A DNA stretch of 14,960 bases from JASFEQ01 sp050122535. GTDB taxonomy: Bacteria; Desulfobacterota; DSM-4660; Desulfatiglandales; HGW-15. The position numbers and the translations under genes were made by a program. This document shows positions 8,453 through 14,960 of this stretch, piece by piece (the stretch's first letter is position 1; each line of letters opens with the position of its first letter). The stretch lies in NCBI GenBank assembly GCA_050122535.1, contig JASFIT010000063.1:1-14960 (forward strand), written 5' to 3'. Below the pieces are notes generated by a model, which ran no database searches, was not told the DNA's origin, and was given only the letters and a program-made list of their open reading frames with translations.

Positions 8453-9397
8453 TTATGAAATCAAGTCCTGAATAAAACCTCTGACCAATTGGATCGCCTC
8501 AGGATGTCGCATGATCAGGATGTCTCCTCCTGCCAGGAGGAACAAAAGGGCCGTCATGGCCTCAAGGAGAACGCCCCGCTTTGAAGGATCCCCCAGCAGG
8601 GGGGCCTCCTCCTCACTGAGCTTGGCCTCCTTGGTCTTCCAGACCTCCTTTGCCAGATCACACACAATGGGGAACTGGAGCTTGTCATCTTCCTGGGTCA
8701 AGGCCGCCATGCGGTCCCTTTCCATCACTGAATAAGAATACTCCAACCCGTAGCCCAATGAAGCGACCGTGGGGTCCACGAGGATACGTTCATCTGGTAC
8801 ACCCAGGTTCCCCAGCAGGATATTGAGCTGTTTGGCCAGGTTGATATCAATGGGGCTGGAGGCGGCTATGGTATGCTTATAAGCAATCGCAGCGGCCCCT
8901 AAGGCCTTGTGGGTGCTTTCCTCCACAGGACCGATAATGATATTCTCCCCTTCACAGGCCTCGGCCACCATTTTAAGCACTTCCGTATCCTTCTCCGGGT
9001 TGGCGGTCCCCCAGACGATCAGGGGGACCTGGATGCCTGCCAGCACTTTTTTGGTCACCTCCACCGCCTCTTCTGCTGGCACGTCCTGGTCATTGGGATC
9101 TGTGCTGGCCAACTGCAATGCCACTATTTCTGCCCCGTGTGAATCCACGCATTTTTTGGCCCAGGCCGCCGGGTCATGCACAACGTCGGCAAAGGGCGCC
9201 AACGCCGCCTCGGGCCAATCCTTCGGGGGCGCATCATACACCTCCATGGCTATTTTGGGGGGATGGGGCAGATCGCCCTCAAACAGGTGGAAAGGATAGC
9301 TGGTCTCCCCACCCACCATCAGGCGGTTCGATTCTTTGCCCAGCGGGATTTCTCTGATCACACCATCGTACCCTATCTTGGGGATTTCAAATGCCAT
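8453..9397 (-). CDS. acsD: Corrinoid/iron-sulfur protein small subunit
   Basis: AcsD is the TIM-barrel small subunit that pairs with AcsC to cradle the corrinoid and present it to AcsE and AcsB. I chose the ATG at 9395-9397 (MAFEIPKIGYDG), giving 314 residues, close to the roughly 320 usual for the family. The frame continues 20 codons further upstream, but that stretch overlaps the preceding gene and does not look like AcsD. A very strong ribosome binding site, GGGAGGAG, sits just before the chosen ATG. Family features include EIPLGKESNRLMVGG, AMEVYD, the LASTDPND segment and the DPTVASLGYGLEYS segment. It is 20 bases from the upstream oxidoreductase gene and 21 from acsB, so the genes are co-transcribed. 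Confidence 0.96.
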   Translation of the reverse strand: MAFEIPKIGYDGVIREIPLGKESNRLMVGGETSYPFHLFEGDLPHPPKIAMEVYDAPPKDWPEAALAPFADVVHDPAAWAKKCVDSHGAEIVALQLASTDPNDQDVPAEEAVEVTKKVLAGIQVPLIVWGTANPEKDTEVLKMVAEACEGENIIIGPVEESTHKALGAAAIAYKHTIAASSPIDINLAKQLNILLGNLGVPDERILVDPTVASLGYGLEYSYSVMERDRMAALTQEDDKLQFPIVCDLAKEVWKTKEAKLSEEEAPLLGDPSKRGVLLEAMTALLFLLAGGDILIMRHPEAIQLVRGFIQDLIS

Positions 9398-9402
9398 ATG
9401 GG

Positions 9403-9410
9403 CTCCTCCC
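9403..9410 (-). promoter_or_regulatory. Ribosome binding site deciding the acsD start
   Basis: GGGAGGAG on the minus strand ends five bases before the ATG at 9397. It is the best Shine-Dalgarno match in the window and places the acsD start here instead of at the longer frame beginning at 9457. Confidence 0.85.
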
Positions 9411-9417
9411 TTATCCT

Positions 9418-11193
9418 CTATTTTTTCCCTTTTTGCATGCCGCACAGCATGAGACAACGCTCAGCTTCGCTCTTGGCCTGTTCCTCATTAAACCCCAGAT
9501 CTATCTCTTTAAAGCTTCTCTGCCGCTCTGAAAGGGAAATACGGGGCATGGCCACCCTTTCCTTCAACGGGGCATCCTCAGGCCTGAACTCCATCCCCTG
9601 CCAGTCCCCCTTACGGGCTGCACTCATATCCTCTTCTCTCAGATATAGATCTATGGCACTGGCCACATTCTTTCCGAAGCCAACCGCTTCCACCACTGTC
9701 CTGGGGCCTGAGACCACATCGCCTCCTGCGAATATCCCAGGCATATTGGTCAGGCCTGTCTGCGGATCTACCACGATCCACCCCCTCTTTGAAGCCTTAA
9801 TTTCTCCTTCAAGGGACAGGGGGCCCAGGTCAGGTTGCTGACCAATGGCTGCGATCACAACATCTGTCTTCACCTCAAATTCAGATCCTTTAATGGGAAT
9901 GGGTCTGCGTCGGCCCGATTCATCAGGTTCTCCCAGCTCCATGCGAACACACTGCAGAGCGCCGACCTCTCCGTTCTCTCCTATGATTTTAGTGGGGGCG
10001 GTCAAAAACTCTATTTCGATGCCCTCCTCCATCGCCTCGTCCACCTCATAAGCATATGCGGGCATCTCCTCCCGGGTCCTTCGGTAGAGGATGGCCACAT
10101 CTCGAAATCCCAGGCGCTTGGCCACTCGGGCACTATCCACCGCCACATTTCCGCCCCCTATAACCACGGCTCGCCCCTTGAGCAGGGTGGGTTTCCCCAG
10201 GTGGATATCCCTTAAAAACGTGATACCATCAATAACACCCTTTAAGTCATCTTCCCCTGGGACGCCAAGCTTTATGGGCCGATGACATCCGATGCCGATA
10301 AATATGCTCTGATAATCCCTTTGAATATCCTGAAATCCGATATCCTTTCCGATTTCCACGTTCAATTTGATCTCCACACCCAACTCTCTTATCTTCTCGA
10401 TTTCAGCCTGGAGAATATCGCGTGGGAGACGGAACTCGGGAATCCCAACGGCCATCATGCCGCCCGCCACAGGCAGTTTTTCAAAGACAGTAACCGGGTA
10501 GCCCTCGATAGCCAGATAACAGGCGGCCGTTAGCCCGGCCGGACCGGCGCCGATGATGGCCACTTTTTCCCTTTTTTCCCCCTTCTTTTCTGGAATATAG
10601 GAAATATCTGAATAGAGATCCTCATCGGCCAAGAATCTCTTGAGGGCCTCAATGGCTATCGGCTTGTCAATGTTCCCCCGATTACATTCCGTCTCACAGG
10701 GGTGGGGACAGACCCGACCGCATATGGCCGGGAAGGGCATCTCTCTCTTGATCAACTTGAGCCCCTCCGCATATTTTCCCTGGGAAATGGCAGCAATAAA
10801 CCCGGGGATGCTTATATGGGCCGGACAGGATGCCTTGCAAGGTCCGGCGGCCCATGGTTCAAAGGCCTCAGGATCAACATACCCCTCTTTGATGGCCATC
10901 TCACGAAGCACGTCAACCACGTTGCTAAACACCACCTCCTGGGGGCAGACAAAGGCACAGGTATCACAATGGGAACAGAACCATATGGCCTCGGACCCCA
11001 GGAGCTGTTCCTTGAGCCCCATTTTTATCATGTGGATGATTCTTCTGGGGTCAAAGGCCGACTCCGCCCGGCTCACAGGGCATACCCCGGTGCATGTGCC
11101 ACAGTCAAAACAGCGGCTTGCCACCTCGCCCCCAGGCATTTCGGTCACCTCAAACTTAAATCCATGTTTCAAATCATTCTTGGTTACAGTCAA
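9418..11193 (-). CDS. HdrC-like/NfnB-like fusion iron-sulfur flavoprotein
   Basis: The 591-residue protein joins two electron-transfer modules. Residues 1-110 resemble HdrC: two [4Fe-4S] motifs, C28/C31/C34/C38 and C73/C76/C79/C83. Residues about 115-520 resemble the small subunit of glutamate synthase and NfnB: cysteines C119, C123, C158, C162, C166 and C170 for the GltD-type clusters, an FAD Rossmann motif IIGAGPAG (213-220), a second dinucleotide motif VIGGGNVAVD (344-353) for NAD(P)H, and FAGGD (488-492). There is no glutamate synthase large subunit nearby, so it is not GltD. It probably exchanges electrons between NAD(P)H and the Hdr/Mvh subunits (inference). The start is TTG at 11191-11193: AGGAGT lies five bases upstream, and no in-frame ATG or GTG occurs before the preceding stop. 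It ends in TAG, 20 bases before acsD. Confidence 0.92.
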   Translation of the reverse strand: MTVTKNDLKHGFKFEVTEMPGGEVASRCFDCGTCTGVCPVSRAESAFDPRRIIHMIKMGLKEQLLGSEAIWFCSHCDTCAFVCPQEVVFSNVVDVLREMAIKEGYVDPEAFEPWAAGPCKASCPAHISIPGFIAAISQGKYAEGLKLIKREMPFPAICGRVCPHPCETECNRGNIDKPIAIEALKRFLADEDLYSDISYIPEKKGEKREKVAIIGAGPAGLTAACYLAIEGYPVTVFEKLPVAGGMMAVGIPEFRLPRDILQAEIEKIRELGVEIKLNVEIGKDIGFQDIQRDYQSIFIGIGCHRPIKLGVPGEDDLKGVIDGITFLRDIHLGKPTLLKGRAVVIGGGNVAVDSARVAKRLGFRDVAILYRRTREEMPAYAYEVDEAMEEGIEIEFLTAPTKIIGENGEVGALQCVRMELGEPDESGRRRPIPIKGSEFEVKTDVVIAAIGQQPDLGPLSLEGEIKASKRGWIVVDPQTGLTNMPGIFAGGDVVSGPRTVVEAVGFGKNVASAIDLYLREEDMSAARKGDWQGMEFRPEDAPLKERVAMPRISLSERQRSFKEIDLGFNEEQAKSEAERCLMLCGMQKGKK

Positions 11194-11198
11194 GGGAT

Positions 11199-11204
11199 AC
11201 TCCT
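11199..11204 (-). promoter_or_regulatory. Ribosome binding site for a TTG start
   Basis: AGGAGT ends five bases before TTG at 11191-11193. The next in-frame ATG, at codon 19, has no comparable site and lies only nine codons before the first cluster cysteine, so the TTG start is preferred. Confidence 0.7.
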
Positions 11205-11234
11205 GTATGTCTAGTATGTATCTTCAAGTTATAA

Positions 11235-11250
11235 AATCGCTTTCGCGATT
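11235..11250 (-). repeat. Stem-loop in the leader before the HdrC/NfnB-like gene
   Basis: AATCGC (11235-11240) and GCGATT (11245-11250) are perfect reverse complements around a four-base loop; on the minus strand the loop is GAAA, a stable GNRA type. It is followed by only TTAT, so it is at best a weak terminator of the hdrA-mvhD part. It may instead be an RNA-processing or stability element, or part of a dispersed intergenic repeat. Confidence 0.45.
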
Positions 11251-11276
11251 CTATCCCACGCGGCTTGGCCGCTCAA
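11248..11276 (-). promoter_or_regulatory. Candidate internal promoter with a palindrome in its spacer
   Basis: TTGAGC (11271-11276) and TAGAAT (11248-11253) are 17 bases apart on the minus strand and match -35/-10 consensus at 4/6 and 5/6 positions. The spacer carries the inverted repeat GCGGCTTGGCCGC (11260-11272), where a repressor or activator could bind. It would allow the oxidoreductase and acs genes to be transcribed apart from hdrA-mvhD. Confidence 0.35.
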
Positions 11277-11343
11277 AAAAAATGAAATGCCTAAGCAGTC
11301 AACGTTAAACGGCAGGGCCATGTTACGCCTTCCACTCCCTGGG

Positions 11344-11991
11344 TCATTGGGCACTCTGCACCGCGGATTCCGCCATCTTCTTCTCTTGCTTTCCTACCTC
11401 ACCAATGATCATCTCATTCATTTTCTCCGCCATTCTCGCCTCAATCACTTCAGGAATATGTTCCCCCTCGTCTCTCACGTCCAAGGTAAGCTTGGCAAAT
11501 CGGGTCCGTAGCTTCACGCTTTGCACGGCGGAACTCGCTGCCGAGAGCTTCAATTTCAACGCCTCTTGGGAGATGCCTTCGGCCTCCCCCAAGGGGCCCA
11601 GCTCCTTGATCTGGTTGGTGAACTTCGTTATGAGCTCCACGTAGAGGGATGCCTCGGCAGCCGAAGCCCATTCCAGGGCCAGCCTTTCGGGCCTCACGCC
11701 GGCTGCCTCGATCACCTTCCTGGTAACGTGTGAAGCGACCATGGCATCATAATTACCCACCTGGTAATGACATTCGCCGAGTTGTCACCCGCCCACAAAT
11801 ACGCCGTCTGTGCCCACGCGGAATGCATCGACAATAAAAAGCGGGTCGATTCTGCCGGTACACATAATCCGGATGGTCCTGATATTTGGCGGATACTGAA
11901 AACGTGCCACACCAGCCGAGTCGGCTGCTGCGTAGCAACACCAGTTACACAAAAAACCCAATATTTTGGGTTCAAAAGATTCCCTATCCAC
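11344..11991 (-). CDS. mvhD: MvhD-type [2Fe-2S] subunit, probable selenoprotein
   Basis: MvhD carries electrons from a partner oxidoreductase into HdrA through a [2Fe-2S] cluster. The gene runs from GTG (11989-11991, AGAGGAG six bases upstream) to TGA at 11344-11346, 215 residues, if the TGA at 11785-11787 is read through. Before it: FLCNWCCYAAADSAGVARFQ and MCTGRIDP. After it: QLGECHYQVGNYDAM. Both halves are continuous MvhD sequence in one frame. The TGA stands where relatives have the cysteine of VGGCxxGxCHY, so I read it as selenocysteine 69. Likely cluster ligands are C15, C18 or C19, C44, U69 and C74. The C-terminal part from about residue 140 is longer than the roughly 140-residue methanogen protein and is helical. 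hdrA precedes it, as is usual for this pair. A simple gene caller would split it in two. Confidence 0.93.
11752..11768 (-). promoter_or_regulatory. Candidate bacterial SECIS element in mvhD
   Basis: In the mRNA AUUACC and GGUAAU form a perfect 6-bp stem around the loop AGGUG. The loop starts 22 bases after the UGA, inside the 16-37 base range known for bacterial SECIS elements, and has G as its second base, as the consensus demands. SelB would bind it to deliver Sec-tRNA. Confidence 0.65.
11785..11787 (-). other. Selenocysteine codon (TGA) in mvhD
   Basis: The reading frame is GVFVGG-TGA-QLGECHYQ. Cysteine is the usual residue at this place in MvhD, homology continues unbroken on both sides, and a SECIS-like hairpin follows. 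A nonsense mutation or sequencing error is the alternative. Confidence 0.87.
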
Positions 11992-11994
11992 TCC

Positions 11995-12072
11995 TCACTC
12001 CTCTGTTAGACGTTGGGGCCATCGAAAATCATCTATGAGACCCTGGAAAAATCCGGAAGTCATGGTCTCCAT
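11995..12072 (-). CDS. Possible 25-residue peptide between hdrA and mvhD
   Basis: ATG at 12070-12072 is preceded by GGGAG at a rather short four-base spacing, and the frame ends in TGA at 11995-11997 within the mvhD ribosome binding region. The peptide is acidic with aromatic residues (contains GFFQGLIDDFRWPQ). I recognise no family. Its placement would allow translational coupling to mvhD, but it may simply be spacer. Confidence 0.2.
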   Translation of the reverse strand: METMTSGFFQGLIDDFRWPQRLTEE

Positions 12073-12077
12073 GTTGC

Positions 12078-12089
12078 TCCCGCGCGGGA
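12078..12089. repeat. 12-bp palindrome after hdrA
   Basis: TCCCGCGCGGGA is its own reverse complement and lies 10 bases past the hdrA stop codon. As RNA it could fold into a short GC-rich hairpin with a GCGC loop; there is no T run, so it is not a terminator. Confidence 0.3.
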
Positions 12090-12098
12090 ACCCAGTAA

Positions 12099-14960
12099 TC
12101 AATCGGAGTCTCCTCCAAAGGCTGTTATCTGGCTCAAGATTTGTTCATTGGTAAACCCACCCATGGTTATGGACAAGGTGGGGCAGTGGGATGCACATAT
12201 CCCGCATCCCTTGCATGAAGCGGATATGGTCTCCGCCTTTTTCTTCTTGCCCACCTTTATCATCTGTATTGATGCGTAAGGGCAGAGGCTCTCACAAAGC
12301 CCGCATCCTATGCAGGTGTCCTGATCAACCGATGACACAATGGGCTCAACCATCACATATCCTCTGGCCAGATGAATACAGGCCTTTCCAGCAGCTGCCC
12401 TGGCCTGGGCCACCGATTCGGAAATGGGTTTGGGGCCATGGGCCAGACCGCAGAGGTACACCCCTTCCACAGAAAACTCCACTGGCCTGAGCTTTGGATG
12501 GGCCTCCAGGAAGAAGCCGTCACTGGTCAGGGGGAGCTTGAGAATTTTTGACAGCGCTTCCGTCTTATTGGGCTCAATCCCCACACTGAGGACCACCAGA
12601 TCTGGTTCAAGGACCACCTCTTCCCCAAGGATCTTGTCCATGAATTCTACCTGTATGCCTCCTCCATTCTCACTCACCTTGGGGGGATGCTCCTTTTCAA
12701 AGTGAACGAACATCACGCCCTTCTCCCTGGCCAGCTGGTAGTAGTCCTCCATAAAACCGTAGGTACGCATGTCACGATAGAGGATTGTGATATGGGCATC
12801 AGGGTTCACTTCCAGTATCTTGAGGGCATTCATCACGGCCTGTCCACAGCATACCTTGCTGCAATAGGCCAAATCTTCCCCCCTTGAGCCCACACACTGG
12901 ATCATGAAGACATCTTTTATCTTTTTTGCCTCTTCCGTGCTACTGAGCTTCTCTTCCAGTTCACGTTGGGTTAACACCTGCTTCGACTTCCCGTAGAGAT
13001 ACTGTTTCGGCTCATAGGCGCGTCCACCCGTGGCAACGATAACGACCCCGTGCTCCAAGACCTGGGAACCCTCCTGGGTGCTTATTGACGTGGTAAAGTT
13101 GCCCACATAGCCCGAGACATTCTCAACGCTGGCGTTCGTGTACACCTCTATAAGGGCATTGGATTTTACCTCTGCCACCGTATCCTGGAGGACCTTCCTC
13201 GGATCATCGCCATTGAGGGTATAACGCTGATCTCTCACGTTCCCGCCCAGCTCTGCGGATTCTTCCACGAGAAAGCATTGGAACCCTTGTCCAGCGATAC
13301 TCAGGGCGGCCGTCATACCCGCCATTCCCCCGCCTATGACCAGGGCCTTCTGGGTCACCGGGACCTTCTGCTCAGTCAGGGGCTGGAGCCCACGGGCCTT
13401 GTAAACGGCCATCCTGATCAGGTCCTTGGATTTCTCTGAAGCCTCCTCGGGCTGTGCGGAATGGACCCAGGTACAATGATCCCTGATATTGGCCATCTCG
13501 AAGAGGCAGCGATTCAGACCTGCGTTTCTGAGGGTTTCCTGGAAAAGGGGTTCGTGGGTCCTGGGCGTGCAGGCGGCCACCACCACCCGATTCAATCGGT
13601 TTTCCTCGATCTTTTCGGTGATGGCCTCCTGGGTGTTCTGGGCGCAGCTATAAAGATTGGTGTCCGTATAAACAACATTTTCCATGTTGTCAGCATACTC
13701 GGCGAGCTCTTGCACATCCACCACCCCGCCGATATTGGACCCGCAGGAGCAGACAAAGACCCCGACGCGCGGCTCCTCCTCTATCTCTATCTCAGCCGGA
13801 TAGGTCTTCACCTCTACCCCGATCCCCCGCACATCCTTCAAGGCCGCGGCAGCAAGGGCCGCAGCGCCGCTGGCATCCGTGACACTCTCCGGCACATCCT
13901 TGGGACCCTGAAAGGCCCCGGCCACAAAAATGCCTGGCCGCGAGGTCTGGAGCGGCGAAAAGAGGCCGGTCCTACAAAAATCATACTGATTCAAATCGAT
14001 GTCCATGGCCTCTGCCAAGGGTCTGGCATCGCTGGGTGATTCAAGCCCTTCGGGAAGAACCACCAGATCAAAGCTCTCCTTAAGATGTTTCCCCGCCTCA
14101 TCCACATAGGAGATCTCTAGAGAGTTGCCATTTCCCCGAACACCTGCAATCCGGCTCCGCACAAAACGGATACCCTTTTCCTTGGCCCGGAGTCTGGCAT
14201 AGTCAAACTCCTTTCCCTGTGTGCGCATATCCATATAGAATATGGAGATCTCAATGTCCGGGTCGTGCTCCTTTGCCACCAAGGCCTCTTTAATCGCATA
14301 CATGCAACAAACCGAGCCACAGTAGCCGTTTCCGCACGAGGTGTCCCTTACCCCTATGCACTGCAGAAAGGCAACACGGTGGGCATGTTGCGCGTCAGAC
14401 GGCCTGATAACCTTACCCAGCGTGGGGCCAGAGGCGGATGTGAGACGCTCAAATTCCATGCCGGTGACCACATCGGGGAGATGACCATATCCGTATGTGG
14501 CCAAGACCTCATCGCTGATACGACCAAACCCCGGAGCCACGATAACCGCGCCCACGTTAAGTTCGAGCTCCTCTTCCTCCTCGTAGAGGTTGATCGCTTT
14601 GGCCTGACAGGCGGATACACATATGCGGCAGACCTCGTGGTTCTGAAACAGACAATTGGCGGGGTCAATATGAAAACTTGCAGGAACGGCCTGTTCATAA
14701 TCCCTGTGCGGGGTCTTGGTCAGGGCCAGGCCTTCGTTGTATGTGTCAACCAAAACCATGGGGCAGTATCTGGCACAATCACCACAGGCGGTGCAGAGCT
14801 CTTCATCAATATAACGGGGCTGTCGGCGCACCTTGGCGGTAAAGTCGCCCACTTCCCCCTCCACCGAGATCAGTTCCGCTTTGGTGATGATTTCTACGTT
14901 TGGAGACCGACCGGCCTCAACCAACTTGGGTGCCAGGATTCAGATGGCACAGTCGTTGGT
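12099..14960 (-). CDS. hdrA: HdrA, tandem-module flavoprotein, probable selenoprotein, partial
   Basis: HdrA is the FAD subunit of heterodisulfide-reductase-type complexes and the site of electron bifurcation. The N-terminus is beyond the right edge; 953 residues are visible, ending in TGA. The protein has two HdrA units. The first shows TNDCAI-TGA-ILAPKLVE, then [4Fe-4S] motifs C56/C59/C62/C66 and C103/C111/C114/C118. The second begins near residue 397 with VGVFVCSCGSNIGG, has its FAD motif VIGGGMAGM at 541-549, and ends with two ferredoxin motifs, C883/C886/C889/C893 and C916/C919/C922/C926. The in-frame TGA at 14940-14942 replaces a cysteine of the HdrA signature TNDCxxC, so it is probably selenocysteine; methanococcal HdrA is a known selenoprotein. 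If the TGA were a real stop, the downstream frame would have to start at a TTG inside a conserved domain. mvhD follows, pointing to an HdrA-MvhD complex; HdrB is not in view. Confidence 0.92.
14903..14918 (-). promoter_or_regulatory. Candidate bacterial SECIS element in hdrA
   Basis: In the mRNA GAGGCC and GGUCUC pair over 6 bp (one G-U) around the loop GGUC. The loop starts 27 bases after the UGA and its first two bases are G, both within the known bacterial SECIS rules. Confidence 0.6.
14940..14942 (-). other. Selenocysteine codon (TGA) in hdrA
   Basis: The frame reads TNDCAI-TGA-ILAPKLVEAGR, matching the conserved HdrA segment TNDCxxCILxPKLVE with TGA in the place of the second cysteine. 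Only six codons upstream of it are visible, so support on that side is short. Confidence 0.83.

Noticed and set aside
8453..9457. Longer acsD with a start at 9457
   Set aside because: The extra 20 residues overlap the preceding gene and are not AcsD-like; the ATG at 9397 has the strongest ribosome binding site in the window.
9418..11193. Glutamate synthase small subunit (gltD)
   Set aside because: There is no gltB beside it, an HdrC-like double-cluster domain is fused to the N-terminus, and the context is acs/hdr.
11712..11975. An 87-codon minus-strand ORF overlapping the mvhD TGA
   Set aside because: It is in another frame from mvhD and does not resemble any domain. The mvhD frame shows clear homology on both sides of the TGA, so a frameshift is not needed.
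12063..12101. Read-through of the hdrA stop TGA as a further Sec codon
   Set aside because: Only 12 codons follow before the next stop, they do not resemble HdrA, and the C-terminal ferredoxin domain is already complete.
11344..14960. Global TGA reassignment (TGA read as Trp or Gly)
   Set aside because: TGA is the natural stop of acsC, hdrA, mvhD and the radical SAM gene, and the two internal TGAs replace conserved cysteines, which fits selenocysteine only.

Overview
All convincing genes in this window lie on the minus strand, so transcription runs from the right edge to the left. The content is the carbonyl (Western) branch of the Wood-Ljungdahl pathway joined to heterodisulfide-reductase-type electron-transfer subunits. 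The bacterial full-length AcsB, the Hdr/Mvh subunits and two probable selenocysteine codons suggest an anaerobic Desulfobacterota-like bacterium (sulfate reducer, syntroph or acetogen). That taxonomic guess is inference from family knowledge; there is no rRNA or other marker here.

Right part (about 9.4-15 kb): a tandem HdrA (open at the right edge), a 25-codon ORF of doubtful status, mvhD, and a protein fusing an HdrC-like double [4Fe-4S] domain to an NfnB/GltD-like FAD/NAD(P) oxidoreductase. Two in-frame TGA codons fall exactly where family members carry a key cysteine: hdrA at 14940-14942 and mvhD at 11785-11787. Each is followed by a stem-loop of bacterial SECIS geometry. A simple ORF caller would split mvhD and truncate hdrA. 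TGA also ends acsC, hdrA, mvhD and the radical SAM gene, so the genetic code is not globally changed.

Middle part (3.76-9.4 kb): acsD, acsB, acsC and acsE, closely spaced, each with a good ribosome binding site, ending in a strong Rho-independent terminator at 3761-3791. AcsE moves the methyl group from methyl-tetrahydrofolate to the corrinoid protein AcsC/AcsD, and AcsB joins it with CO and CoA to make acetyl-CoA (or the reverse). The CODH subunit, an HdrB subunit and MetF/MetV are not in the window. The Hdr/Mvh/NfnB-like proteins probably connect the pathway to ferredoxin, NAD(P)H or another carrier.

Left part (1-3.7 kb): a B12-binding-type radical SAM protein with its own sigma70-like promoter, a 486-base gap holding a stop-interrupted frame and an inverted repeat, and a Ser/Thr protein kinase with an N-terminal zinc-ribbon-like segment and a C-terminal GAF domain, cut by the left edge. 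These two genes have no visible functional link to the acs operon.
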